Source: Ceriagrion tenellum
Lineage: Eukaryota > Arthropoda > Insecta > Odonata > Coenagrionidae
NCBI GenBank assembly: GCA_963169105.1
Contig: OY720642.1
Coordinates: 22,438,965 to 22,502,964, forward strand
DNA: 64,000 nt
Direction: 5' to 3'
Translations under genes and position numbers: made by a program
Part shown: piece after piece, positions 45,580-58,519 of the stretch
How the letters are laid out: every line of letters starts with the position of its first letter
How positions within the stretch are numbered: position 1 is the first letter of the stretch
Notes under the pieces: generated by a model
Database searches by the model: none
Seen by the model: the letters and a program-made list of their open reading frames with translations, nothing else
What the model was told of the DNA's origin: nothing

Positions 45580-47150
45580 AACTAAAGCATTTCAAGTCCT
45601 ATTGATCCTGGAGAAATGCCAGTTTTTCTCAATAATAAGTATGTAAAATCAGTCAAGAATTGCGAACTTTATATTATTTAGCCAATTATACCCAAGTTTT
45701 AAAAAATAAATACAATAAAACTTAAATATCACAGGAAGACAATAAAAAATCAACTAGAAAACCATGAAAAACAATAATGCTTGTATGGTAGTGCTATCTA
45801 TCTTCAGGGCTCATAGCTCCTAACTCCAGTATTATATGTAATACATTGGTGCTGGAATTTGTTTTTATGTCTGCGCTGAGCCATTCTCACTCACTGATTT
45901 GTATTCCACCTATGACTTAATCTAATGCACTCTGCAATAACAGCTTGTTTCATACAGTAGTATAGTCACTTAGGCAAGATAAGAAAAAGTTTTAGAGACA
46001 TATCTAAGGTAAAGATCCCAAGATGAATAATATCATCTGCAAGAATTGGAGAAAAACCTGCATGATTCTGGAGAAACCACAGCCATTGTTCAAAAAGCTC
46101 CAAAATACGTACTCAGGTGTGGAAAAAGAAGAGGTAGAATTGATGATTTATGAGATTTAGACATCAATAACAAATTCACTTGATTAAGATACAAGAAATG
46201 GCATCAGCTGAACATGTAACAGCAGCCACAATTTCTTAAGTCTCTCCCTAAACAGATAGTCAACATTGACGAAACTGGTTTATATGTACTAAAATAAATT
46301 GCCTGATCATAAATTTGTATCCAAGGAGAACAAAACTGTTCCAGGCTACAAAGTCTCTAAATAACACTTGACCCTAATATTTGGAGGTTTGTTCAAGAGA
46401 TGGAAGTAGAGGCCTTGCAATAAGTGCACAATATAAATACATATAAGTGGTTTGTAGGGGTTAACAATTTGGCTAGGGTAACAATCAACGAAAATCAAAT
46501 AAGGAAGTAAGGCGAGGTGTAATTGTGCACTGACTGGATGCTCTCAGAGGATCACAGAGAAACATGGAACAGTTATAAAATCTAACTAATTCCTTACAGA
46601 GAGAATACTATTTGAGAGGATTATTTTTGACAAACAATAAACTAAAACAAATGCCAAACAAATAATCTAATAAGTTTTGCAGGGAAAGACAAGTTGGTAT
46701 TTCTTGTGTTGGATTTGAACAAGGCAGTCAAAATAAGAGCCTCCTGCAATCAATTAATGATAATTATGTAATGAGGAATTGTCACTGAGAATGTGAGTTC
46801 AAATTTAAAGAGAAAATTGTAATTAAGGCCCAGACTGAAAATTTATCAGTAAAATACCAGAGGCATTTCAGGAAAAATATAGGGACATGAAGGTATTCAC
46901 TTCAGAGGATAGCTGCATTGCAGAAACTCATTAACTCATGACCCATGAGTCAGTTCTACTTCTCTTCAACTCAGTTTTAAGCCTTGGTTCTCCATTCCAG
47001 CTATGGCAATGAATTTCAGATTTTCTTTGTTTTTCTCATTATTATGAGCTAATTTTCTCAATGTTATAAGCTAGGATAAACTTTATTTTGTTGCATTACC
47101 ACGCAAGTTTACAACAACATATCAAGTTAACCCTACAATCGGAAATCATA
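45580..47150. other. no gene seen
   Basis: AT-rich. A stretch near 46690 (DKLVFLVLDLNKAV in one frame) faintly resembles an RT A-motif, but there is no other support. Confidence 0.35.
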
Positions 47151-47156
47151 ATATGT

Positions 47157-47293
47157 ATTCTAGTATTGGTCCACTAAATAGATTTATTCTTTACGACCCG
47201 GGTTTCGTCACTTAGGTGTCACCTGAAGATGTCATTATGTGGCGAAACCCGGGTCGTAAAGAATAAATGTATTTAGTGGACCAATACTAGAAT
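47157..47293 (+). repeat. foldback repeat with hammerhead-like core
   Basis: 55-base arms (47157-47211 and 47239-47293) are inverted copies with two mismatches and a 27-base centre. In the plus direction the centre and right arm contain CTGAAGA (47223-47229), a GTCA/TGGC stem, GAAA (47244-47247), the self-complementary ACCCGGGT (47247-47254) and C. That is the order of hammerhead core elements. The repeat carries no protein. Confidence 0.85.
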
Positions 47294-47790
47294 ATTATAA
47301 TTTCCAATATGGAGAGGTTCAACAAAGTGGAGCCTGAATTTATTAGCTATATAACCCTACAATATTAAAAATGTAAAACAAAAAAGTGAAAAATACGAAA
47401 CTTGAGAGCACATCATATAAATAACAAATTAAATGGAGAATCTTATCTCATAACCTTCATGCAAAATGTTGTCGATCTCCACTTCATTAATTTAGACTCA
47501 TTTTAATTAGACTTTGCAAAGTTTTCTACTTTTATGGAGATCCTGTTTGGTTCTTGCAACAAAATTTTGTGCATCTTTTAAGCATGCTTTTTCTATGATA
47601 TATTTGGACTTATTTGCACCTTTGAACTGCAGAGAAAAAATACACCCCTTTACCCACGATAGATACCTTACAAGACTACCAAGGATATTTGAGAATGCTA
47701 CTATAAGTCATTTTTCTACAATTTAAATGCATTCAGATAACCATGCTGAGGAAATTCCTTCCCAGTATTAATATTTAGCATTTTGAATTA

Positions 47791-47880
47791 CAGTAGAGTG
47801 CTGATTATCTGTGCCATTCAAAGGGGAAACCCAAACAGACACGAGAAAATGACGGATAAGGCGATCACATATAATTGTGT
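47791..47880 (+). mobile_element. isolated pogo/Tigger-like terminus
   Basis: CAGTAGAGTGCTGATTATCT preceded by TTA resembles a Tigger-type 5' end (CAGTAGAGT...). I found no matching inverted end downstream in the window, so it is a fragment or chance. Confidence 0.4.
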
Positions 47881-47899
47881 GGTAGTTGAGGCCTTCCCA

Positions 47900-49020
47900 T
47901 ACAGCACATCTGCATTGAAATGCTTTTTCCTTGTAATTAAACACGAAAATCTTACTTTTTCTCCTAAACACAAAAGCTACCCCTTAGAGTATGTTATCAT
48001 TTACTTTTACATGCACCTAAAAGAAAACGTTTTTAGGACATCATCAAAAAAGCATTTCCATCCAGCAAAGAAAATGTTTTCAGAACTTTTTCTAGCAAGA
48101 GGGATGTAAAATGATTTTGAACCATTCAAAAACATATCGCAGGTCTCATATTTTCTGTGAATGGTCTTGTGCCTCTCGAGCCCCCTAGTGCTTCCCTGGG
48201 AAAAATCACCATAGGATGTTGTGTAGTTGGGTTCAAGATGTGTTGGTTGTCAGAGATTACTTTTGTGTTATGCCTATAATTTTGTGAGCTCCTAGAGAAT
48301 AAGTTCCAGTTCTACACTATTGTTTAAATGGATTAGACAGTCATTTAGTAGCAATTCAACCTATTCAAAAGTAAAGATGTGAAAGTCAAAGTTTGGATAC
48401 TCAGACATGACATTTAAAAGTTTGTTTTTGTGTCAGATAGCCTGCACAGTGATAAACAAAGAATTGGGCATGTATATGCTGACGTGATATTGTAAAAACC
48501 ATTTTAATTCTGATTCTTATATTAAAAGATATGTCAAGAACATTCTGAGAACATCTTCCCAGAATTAAACCTTTTTAGAAATGCAGTATCTAGCTCTGTC
48601 ATGCTGACTTACACATTTGCATCTTGAGGATTCCTTTGACCCAAGAAGTTTACTTAAAGTAATTATTTATTTGCATTTTATCATTTGCTCAAAGGAAGCA
48701 ATTATTGTCGGCTAGGCCTGATATTGTTGCATCAAGAACTCATGCTGAAGTTATTTTGTGATGAAGTTCTATGTGAAAGTTACCCTGGTTTTCTACAATT
48801 GAAGAACATGCAGCCTTATAATTGTTTTGGAGTTTAGTTGTAGTTCATTTTTCCCTCATACACAAATATTCCCTAGCTAATAATCACGTGGTTGATTGGT
48901 CATGATTTCATGAGTGGTAATGATAGTGAGACCAATAAGGATGAGTGATTGAAATCAACGATGGACTTCTAATTTTTTGTACTGTCAGTAGTGTATTTGT
49001 GGCGTCATAACAGCAGAGTT
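47900..49020. other. no gene seen
   Basis: AT-rich, without recognisable features on either strand. Confidence 0.45.
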
Positions 49021-49023
49021 ATA

Positions 49024-51533
49024 CAGTAGAAACTCAAAATTACGAAATTTTGATTTTATGAAGCAAAACCTTTGGTCCCGGCCAAAAGAGCGTCTAAATG
49101 CATGTAACAGTATGTGATATTACGAAATAACGAAGTTTTGAGATACGAAACTCTGGTTTAGGTCCCGATATGAAGAAGTTACTCGTTTTCATGAATGATG
49201 ATGGGTCACAGCAGCATTTTTTAGGCGCTCCCTGTCAGAATTAAGACATTGATCATCATTGCCGAATACATAATGCACTGAATGTCACTTGTGTGAATGA
49301 TAATATGTGTTTCAATGCTGCAATATTAAGGACAACTTTTAATCAAAGGCTTAAGGTAAACGTACGATTGCCTGACCCTGAACCTATAGCTGACCCTGAT
49401 TTACTTACAATGTAATAGCAAGAATCAAAAACACTTAAATTGTAAACTCTAGCCCTCTAACTAATTACCAGAATGTTTAGTTGCTCTAAGCACAGTTGAC
49501 ATGGCAGCATAGTTGGTAGTTCATTTGCAGCAGTTGATGTTCAGTGCTGACTACAACTTCTGTCAACTTTCTTGCCATTTGTAAAGGGTTTCTATAAGAG
49601 GTAAGCTGGTTTTTGTTAGTGTTTTGTTATGCTTATTTTTGTATGAACTGTGACATTACTACTTCTATGGGCAAATGAGGACTTTTCTAATAGGATTTGA
49701 TTACTTCATAAGCTTAAGAAGCTGTTTTACATTTTATTAAGGGGGTGTCAGGTTAACATACAGTGATGGAATCACATGCACTTGTAGCTGACCCCTGGGT
49801 CAGGCAATGGTGCAATTCATATTTTTGTGTTTTTTCTGGGCAACCTATCCTAAAAAAGATTTTTCAACCTACTCAGTTCGTGTCAACTTCATATAATAAT
49901 AAGAACTAAAAGCTGACCCCCCAGGTCAGCTACTGGAGCATGGTCGGTTTTTGGTGCACCTTTACCTGACACTTAGGTTGACTCACTTTATTTTTAATAA
50001 TTATGTAATATTTGTGTTCTTATGCCAAAATACATGTCACCCTTTTTTGATAGTGTGAATAATTCTTATACCTATAACCTAAGTTTTGTATCTGAAAGAT
50101 TTGTTATTTATATAACTGTAGGAATATAACTAGTAGGGTCAGCTACTAGATCCTCGTGGGTCAGCTTTAAGGCCATGCAGAATTTCATGGGTCAGGTAAG
50201 GGGGCATTTCAAGCATATTTTAAAAGTAGGAAAACTTATATTTATGTTTAGTTCATATTTTGAACAAAAGCATAATCTTAGAAATGAGATTTCAAATCAA
50301 TCGTTAATGTTGCAATAAATTTTATGGGTATTAAAACTGATTTACATGCATTTAAATGTAGGAACATAGCCTTAATGGGTCAGGCATTGGTACGTTTACC
50401 TTAGTAGTTCATAAAATATGACACCTATCGGACTAAAATGCATTAGGCTTTGTTACGATGAATCCAGAGTTATCCAGGTTTACGGTAAAAAACGACAAAA
50501 AGCTACAGTTACAGTCGTACAGGTTCAGAATCAGTTATCATATGTGATTTCTGAATAATATTCAACTGAAAAAAAATCAACCGCCCGTGAGCCACAAACC
50601 CACGCCAAAATTTCATAACAATTTTGGGACAAGCGCCTTAAATCCCACGACTGCCGCATCTTCTGCTGGAGAGTGTGAGATGCTTAAGTATTTGACTAGG
50701 ACAAAATAGTATGATGGCAAATTTCTCACAAACTTGGACTTAGGGGCAGAAAGCCGCGACACATTTCCAGCATTTTGACTCAAGATGAAAGATTTGTCTC
50801 AGATGAAAATTGTTTCGTCGGCATCCTTAACACCTGTTACGTGATGTCTCCTTGTTAGCTTAATATAGGTACATATATTATGCCTGACACGGAGCATATG
50901 ATCTTCTTCTAATGAAAATATATTAGTATAATTTCTATTCGCAGTGTAAATGATCACACAAGCCGCACACTTCCTTGGTGTATGCATAAATCAATATTGT
51001 AATGCATCGCTCACGCCAGAGTTACGAGTTCTCTGGTCAAAAAATGACACAGAAAAAGTGCTATGAAGCTTTATAGGCTTATTCCAAATGCGAAATTTTG
51101 CGCAAAAATTTTGTAAAGATGCTTGATTGCCTAATCTCTTACTCATTGAAAAGAACAAAAAGGTAGTAGTTGACATGTAGATTTCCGCAGGGCATGGATG
51201 GAGGTTGACTCTTCCGATTTTCAGGATTTCCACTGTGAAAAGACGGAATGATGGGGAGGAAGTCCCGAAAATCAGAAGCATCAACCTCCAACAAGTTATT
51301 TGTGTTCAACTTTATGCACCCTGTTGGCATAAATAAATATTTAAATAAACTTTCATAAATTATAACTTCGTAAATCATTTGAGTACGTTGCGAGAGTACA
51401 TCATAATTTAGGGAAATAAAACAAAATAGCTTCATTGCAATGCCCTTGAAAGATACTCGTTCATACAAAATTCGATATTACAAAGTGCCAATTTTTCTGA
51501 TCCCATCGACTTCATAATTTTGAGTTTCCACTG
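49024..51533. mobile_element. second non-autonomous pogo/Tigger-like element
   Basis: The left end CAGTAGAAACTCAAAATTAC and the right end read inward CAGTGGAAACTCAAAATTAT form inverted repeats, flanked by TA at 49022-49023 and 51534-51535. Subterminal ACGAAAT/TTCGTAAT words occur at both ends. No transposase is recognised in the 2.51 kb. A separate inverted-repeat element lies inside it at 49354-50401. Confidence 0.7.
49354..50401. mobile_element. nested 1.05-kb inverted-repeat element with GGGTCAG words
   Basis: Left end AGGTAAACGTACGATTGCCT(GACCC) and right end read inward AGGTAAACGTACCAATGCCT(GACCC) pair with two mismatches over about 25 bases. TA borders both sides (49352-49353; 50402-50403). 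Nine copies of GGGTCAG or its complement CTGACCC are spread through it, some as palindromes. There is no coding frame, so it is non-autonomous. Superfamily unknown. Confidence 0.7.
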
Positions 51534-51539
51534 TAAAAA

Positions 51540-54500
51540 CGTTGGAGTCAAGCCACAAGTGTAACGAAAACTTGCTATTATTACACCCACATAGAATCAT
51601 GACAAAAAAATTTTATACCAGAGGAGTTATATGTTGCAGAGGAGTGAAGTTGCCAAAAAAGTGGCAGAAATTAGTACCACTAGCACCATCTAAAAAAATA
51701 GAGAATGGGTTGATAGAAAAAGTCTCCTGAAAGCACATAAAAAAAGGCAAATTTAGGTTGGTTTCAGCTCTATGATACCTCTAAGGATTTTTGGCAATAT
51801 GTGATGAAATATTTGTATCTCTGCAATAAAATTGCGGTTATCAGGTAATCAGTCATTCCATTCATTTCTCCAAAACATTTCACCAGCTAAAATTACCGTC
51901 TGATGATTATGTGCTATAAATATGCTCCATCACTTTGTGTAGCATTTGAATGTGAGACTTATTTTCAGGCATAGGTTGCCTTCTGCTTTTACTCATCTCT
52001 GCCATTATTATCCCTACTTATGGCATTTGCACATCAGTAAGTATCTAAATTCATGATTGCAGCTTATTACGCCATGTCTACATGATGCATGTACCTGCAC
52101 AGGTAGATGTATGAACACATTCACCGTTAAAACTGTTTTAAACTTTGTTACCATAGTTAAATACTAAATAAAATAAACTAAAGTTAGATGTTTATTGCTT
52201 TAACATAAGTTTTCAAGTTAATTTTCCAAATTTGAGAATACAAAACAGTCGCCCAGTAAATTGGATCAATTATTTACGAAATATTCTCTTCTAAATTTGG
52301 AGCCAAGTGATCCATGGAAACAGGAATCATGGATATGGGGGCTATATTGTATTGTATAATATGTAAACTTGTTTGCTGAATCCATCATGAAATATATATT
52401 TCCCCACTTTAGAAGACATTCCATGGAAATCAAATAGGCTAAGGAGATAGACACAATATCCTCAGCTGTCAATGAGATCACTTCAAAATTATTGAAAGCA
52501 TCTCGCCAGTGTTGGGCATAGTGAATCTCTCCATAAGCTTACTAAGTCCTAATTTATCTTTTATTGCTTCCATAGTAATATTGCACAACCTAGTTCTGAG
52601 ATTGATTTCCTTCATCATAAAAAACCTAGGTCATTCTATCTTTTGACCATCAGTCAGTCAGTGCTATTTGACTTCCATCTCTTTTAGGCACATTTTTTCA
52701 ACCAATGATTAGCAATTGATCTTCTATCTCTGTGGAGCTGGCATGCATAGATAAAGGTCACAGTCAAATTAAGCCAAGCCTAGTTAACGAGAAAAAAAAT
52801 GGTCATGGAAGAATGACATTGTACCCTAGTGCTTAACTACTTGACAGAACATGGCCCTTGCATCAGGGAGAGAAAATCAGCCCCACAATAATGCTAACAG
52901 GAAACATATTACAATTGCTTATCATTTGCAGCTATCTTTGCCACAAGGTGCTTTTCATTTTTCCAAATAGCTGACTGTAGTTAGCTGTCTACTGTAAGAG
53001 GTGTCAATTATGCAGTGCCCTTCAAGAAGGAAATAAAGTTTCTCTTTCTGTTGCAAAACAAGTTCCTGAGAACGAATGAATAAACTGTGCATGTTGGTGG
53101 ACCAAAAGGTACAATAAGTGACACAAGAATGATATTTTTAGAATTATAATATGCTAAAATGCAAACAAACAATACGCAGAACCACTTCCCCTCAAGATGG
53201 AAGTAAATGTTTCACAAATGGACAATGCTACATAAGTTTGCCTTTCATCAATTTTTTGAGTTGGAGATTATTAATGTATCATTCATCCACTTTTGCAGGT
53301 GAAAATAATTCATTTTCAGGAACTTAAATGTGTTGAATTATGACTTATCACCAGGTTTTATTACACAGACCACTTTCAGGATCCATAAATTATTACTGTG
53401 GTTTTTTTGCCAATGGTTATGGTTCTTCTGCCACTTTCTATTTTAGTACCAAGCTGGAAAACCAGTAGAAATGAGAACCACAAAGTAAAACTGACCCTTT
53501 CCTGCCATAGATGATGGTGATGAAAGCAAAAAATGCAAATGTAATTCAATCCGTAATTCTGGCTCACATCTGAATTAAGTCACATAACTGCATTAGTAAT
53601 GAATCACAAGAGAGACAGACAGGTGTAAAATGTGTGCCTTAGGGAAAACTTTGACCCAAAAATAGATGATGATCAGACATTTAAAGTTGTCACAATAAGT
53701 GGTCGCTAAATTTATACTAACTTCTTCAAAATCAAAGGTAGTTATTAGTTTTATAAGAAGAAAATCATGTTTTACCAATTGGTTGCCGTGTCTTGAAGGT
53801 TTGATAGATGGTTGAACATATCTACATTATTGTGCGACTCACATAACTGCCACCCAGAAATATTCTGAGTATGTTTCTTTGATTTATGCTAATTGACTCT
53901 CTCAAGCCAAAAATACAACCATAATTGCCAAACATGGTTGAAGGAGCAGAGCCTCTGAAGCAGATTGAGTGAATGTGTAATATAAGGTGGGGAAAAAAAA
54001 CTTAAAGAGAAAAAACAGTGCCAAGCAACAACCTGGTCACATAGACCATGCTAATCACAGCAAGGCATCTTGGATAACGTCAAAAAGCTGATTGGTGTGG
54101 GCTCACTCATGAGGCAGCCACAGTCACATATGGCTGCTATGAACTGTAGGGTGATGAAGTATGCACATCTTAAGGCAAGTATCCAGAAGCATCTTTAAGA
54201 TGCAGCTTTTTTGGTATGAAGCTATAGGCTTGCACAAATGTTCTAATATGAGAGGCCAAAAAAAAAGGAAAAGAGATTTGCTAGTTTCTTTAAGTCTTCT
54301 TTCAACAAAATTAGTGCAAATTTTTGAAATACTGTTTCTCAAGAGAAATTCCAAAGTTATGTCAAGACATTTGAGCATACAAAAAAAAAATTGGGAGAGG
54401 CTTGTATTCCAGCATAAATGGAATCACAAGGAATGAAATTAACTTCGAGTCAAACAACTACGTAGCTTAATTCATGGAATAATATTACATTCATGACTGC

Positions 54501-55660
54501 ACTTTCCACTTCTTGCTTTGAACAATTGTCTCATACCACTAGAGAAAAAATTCTCACATTATGGCTCCCAAGAAGAGTAGTACCATCAACAGCCTCCAAT
54601 GACTCACTCAGCTTCATACGACAAATTTAACTACAACGAGTTGCAAACTGATAAACATCCTCAGTATCCACATTACATAGGCAGTTAACATATATTAAGA
54701 GACTACCACTAGACTCTCAAAAAGAGTCTCATTAGGGTAGATCAAATTAAAATAATCTTTTTACAAACATTAGGTCAGTCATTTAAAAGTCAACCAAAAA
54801 TCAATTTTAGGTTTATATAAAAAATAAATATAATTATTATTTGGCGTTAAAAAATAATTTGAAAATTTTAGAAAAATTATGTCGTCTAAAGCATAAAAAA
54901 AATAATAACTAAACAGCTCATGAAAGCACTGAAACTATTTCAGTAATCATAAGGGTTAAAGGTAAATTGCTATTAACAACTTAGAAAGACTGATTCCAAA
55001 ATCAATAGTTGAAAAGTTACCGAAGTAAGAATACATGAATTAGCCCATTATGGCCAATAAAACATGAAGTGTTACTGGTAAAATGCTCGTAAAACTCTAT
55101 CAATACATTTTATAAATATACTTCTACTTAAAGGGCAACAAAATGAGTATTGAACGTTGATCACAAAATACCACTGACATATAAAAACTACATATCAGCT
55201 GCTCATTTGATCAATAAACATATTTCATTATCTTGTCTTTTTCACCAATTGACTCAATGAAAAAGACATCATTTAAATGTGGAGTTCATAAAGTAACATC
55301 TACGAGATTGGCACTAGATTTTAAATTTAAAAGTTATTATTAAAATATATTAAGTTCTAAAATGATAAGATTGGAGATTTGGGGAAATAAATTTCACCCT
55401 TGAGCATGAATCTATGGTGCAGATCTGTTATGAATGTCAACTATCATGGATTGTAATTAGTACTTGCAAGTATTGCACAACAATACATGAAAGCTAGTGA
55501 GGACAAAAAAACAACAGGGAAATTATCTCCCCACATGATAACAATTATTGACTAAAATTTTCAATTCTTCTATCAGGCCAAAAATACAATCAATTTACAA
55601 TAAAAATACTACATTGGCACTTCAATGATTAAAATCTATGCGACAAAAGCACCTTAATAA
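51540..55660. other. gene-poor stretch downstream of FKRP
   Basis: No domain recognised. The part just below 55666 should be the FKRP 3' UTR (minus strand). 54540-54640 minus reads RMKLSESLEAVDGTTLLGSH before a GT-like site and might be an exon, but nothing confirms it. Confidence 0.35.
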
Positions 55661-55665
55661 TGAAG

Positions 55666-55875
55666 TCACTGGACATTTCCATCTTCTGTTGGAACTATTC
55701 CTGGCGGTGGTTTCCACTTCACAGCTTTAGGATTTGGATATTCTGGTTTTTCAATAGCACCCTTTCCAAACTTCAGTTCAAGAAAATCCCGAATGTTATT
55801 GGGGGCAGGTACACGTCGACCTATGAAGTCTACAGTAGATAGAGGGCGAAGAAAATGCTCTGGAAATTCTCTGTC
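55666..55875 (-). CDS. FKRP: FKRP last exon
   Basis: After acceptor CAATTGTTACAG the exon reads DREFPEHFLRPLSTVDFIGR, VPAPNNIRDFLELKFGKGAI, EKPEYPNPKAVKWKPPPGIV, PTEDGNVQ and stop TGA (55668-55666). EFPEHFLRPL, APNNxRxFLELKFG and ENPxYPNP-like endings are the C-terminal signature of fukutin-related protein. It joins in phase to HPQ from the exon at 58328. FKRP is a Golgi LicD-family enzyme that adds ribitol 5-phosphate to the glycan of alpha-dystroglycan. The tail after YPNP is longer than I expect and probably lineage-specific. Confidence 0.9.
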   Translation of the reverse strand, partial: DREFPEHFLRPLSTVDFIGRRVPAPNNIRDFLELKFGKGAIEKPEYPNPKAVKWKPPPGIVPTEDGNVQ

Positions 55876-56899
55876 CTGTAACAATTGAAGAGGATTAGAT
55901 ATGAAATAATATAACAGAACAAAGTCTTTAGTAACAATAAAAAATATAAATGTTTACGTTGTTTCGCAGGATAACCATGCATTATTTCATAACTGCCACC
56001 ACAAATGGCATGTCTGTATATGAATACTGTCACCACAAATACGGCACACAGTGATATATATATAGTATTCATAAAAAATATAAGAATTCTGAGAAGCTCA
56101 AAGTGCCAAAAATTTGAGGTCCTAAATACCCTTTTTGCCACAGCAATTTTCCAAATTTTGTTATATATCACTAGAATTTCTTGTAGCAATACCAAAATTT
56201 TCCAAATTATTACAACCTTAGCTTGTCAATGAAAGTGTCAGATTTCCCAGTACATAAGCAACTTGCAAGAAAAATAAAATACTGTATCCTATACCAGGGA
56301 ATAAACCAAGGACTGCCAGTCCATGAGCTCTCCATTGCTATCTCCTAACTGTAGCAGTTAGTCAAAAATTTTACCTTATTTCTTGGATACTGATATTCAT
56401 CAATTAACCGAAAAGAACCTTAAAACTGGAGAATTAACATTCATTTATTCAATTTCAACACTCCGTGTTTGGCCTGTAAAGTCAACTCTACTATTAAAAT
56501 TTATTACAAACTGCTCTCTCCTTGCAAAACAAATTATTCTTCAGTTACTCTCATACAGTGCTTCATGCATGCCCTCCTGTTCTTTTGATTCCTAAAAATA
56601 CACCTCTAAACTATTTTCCACCACATTTTCCATTTTTCCAGGTCTCTGTCAACAGGTTTGCTACTCCTTCATCTAGTTTGGCCAAGCAATTCCATTTTAG
56701 TACTTCTTTACACAGTCATACAAGCACCGGAAAAAAACATGAATTATTAGCAAGGTCTTACTTTGGTATCATAGGTGAAGCATCAACAGTGGGATTTCTT
56801 TACCATTTTTGACAATGTCAAAAATTGGGAATATTTTATCTTGCTTGAACATATTTTTGGGTGTTTCACCAATATAAACCAGTTATCAGTCTATATATA

Positions 56900-57890
56900 T
56901 CTGCAGGATTTTCTATATGTTCTTGTCAATAGTGTTGCCTAATATATGCCTGGAGGCATACTGCAAGTATCCATATTATTTTCCATAGAAGGGTATAACA
57001 CTAATATCTAGTTTTTACATCAGAAAGCAGAATGGTATTCATGCCATACCTCACCCTAGAGTGGCATTTTCTCTGAATGTTGAAACCTTTTCGTCAATAG
57101 TTACGTTTTCGACTAAGCTGGTGAAACATTTGGACATGAGTCATAAAGTCATACTAAAGATCCCTTATTACAGAAAATTTATCAAACAGCTGTGCTTTGG
57201 ACTCAAGTTTTCTTATCGTGGAAGCAAAGACTTATAACCAGAAAAAGGAATTTTTTTATTGCAAGTCACCAATTATTTTTTCCACTTTATTTGGGATCAA
57301 AGAGTGTAGTTTAATTAGTTTAGTTGCTCCTTCTAAAAACAAGGAAAAAGATAGTGAAGTGAATTACCAATTTTTCTGGGTCCTCCTTGCTAGAGGTTGA
57401 AATGGACGGTATTATGGCATATCCCTTATCCTTGGAACTCTTTTTCACAGGCAGTCATTTCAGAAAATGAAACATGCCCCATTTACACAAATGCAAAAGT
57501 AAATGTTTGCGTAGGAATAATTATGTCATTCGCACAACATTTCTGGTAGGAACAGCTACTATTAAAGACTGATTATAATAGTTTTTGTTCTTTTCATCTC
57601 CTTGGTCCTCTCTTTCCTATTTTCTCCCTGCATCATCCCTAAGAGCATCTCTGTCTAATGCAGGAATGTCATTTCCTTACCACTCATTTCCGAATTTCTA
57701 ATTCAGCTTCACCCTCGGAGCACTCTGAACTATGAAGCTCATTTGATTGTCCACTATCTCTTTCCCCAAATCTAATTTTTACAGTACCTGATGAACTCTC
57801 AAAAATAATCCAGGATCTCTCAAATATGACATGATTTTGCTTCAAAATAAAAGCAAAACATTGCTGATTCATAAAAAAGTTATCATACAA
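56900..57890 (-). pseudogene. piggyBac-like relic in FKRP intron
   Basis: On the minus strand near 57110-57020 the sequence reads NVTIDEKVSTFRENATL then, after a frame shift, VRYGMNTILLSDVKTRY. This resembles the piggyBac transposase core L-x-IDE-x-xxxFRGR...KYGxKxxxLCDxKTxY with a short deletion. Further up (57780-57690) an acidic segment (SSECSEGEAELEIRK) could be its N-terminus. Very degraded; the call rests on one motif. Confidence 0.4.
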
Positions 57891-58327
57891 CTAAAAGGCT
57901 TTAGAATATGGATAGGTTTCTCATCCTTAAAACCTAAGAAATATGTAAGGCTTCCCTTGATGTTCAGTATCTCATGCACAACCTGGTATTTATCACACTA
58001 CATACCCATCTTAGAGTACATCAAGTCACACTTTTCACATTGGGGACAACCTCCTTCATCAGTGAAGATAAAAGAATGCACCAGAGTACAAGACCCTAAT
58101 CTCACTCACACGAATATAGACATTACCTTGACATAATGGTGAAAAAAAGTTTTGTCCTATTCATGACATAGATAATCCACACACAGATAAGAGGAAATTC
58201 ATGGTTAATGATAATTATAATCTTAGCCCATGGAAAGATTTGGTTAATATGAGCTGAGTACTTCCTAAAGAGTAAATTAATGACATAATATGCACGCACC
58301 ACAGTATGAATCATAATTAAGAGATAC

Positions 58328-58516
58328 CTGAGGATGGGTGGGGAACCAAGTGTCTTTGGTCATAGTGCCATTGGCTGTTGGACGAAATGGGAATATATCC
58401 AAATGCAGACGGTTCGTTCCACTCCAATGTACACGGAAAAAATCACCTTCTGTAGCACGTTCCCAAACAAAACCACGGTCATCTGTTATGGAATCTCCTC
58501 CCACTGCACCACCACC
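58328..58516 (-). CDS. FKRP: FKRP internal exon
   Basis: Acceptor CTTTTTCTTTAG and donor CAG then GTATCT bound exactly 63 codons: GGGAVGGDSITDDRGFVWER, ATEGDFFRVHWSGTNRLHLD, IFPFRPTANGTMTKDTWFPT, HPQ. GFVWExA-x-GDFFRVxxSxxNxLHxDxxPF and GxMTKDTW are strongly conserved in FKRP. LHLDIFPF contains an aspartate in a typical catalytic-domain position of the LicD fold. No frame defect. Confidence 0.92.
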
Positions 58517-58519
58517 CTA

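Noticed and set aside
46680..46730. Faint RT A-motif (VLDLNKAV)
   Set aside because: A single motif in a decayed region with no neighbouring RT motifs on that strand.
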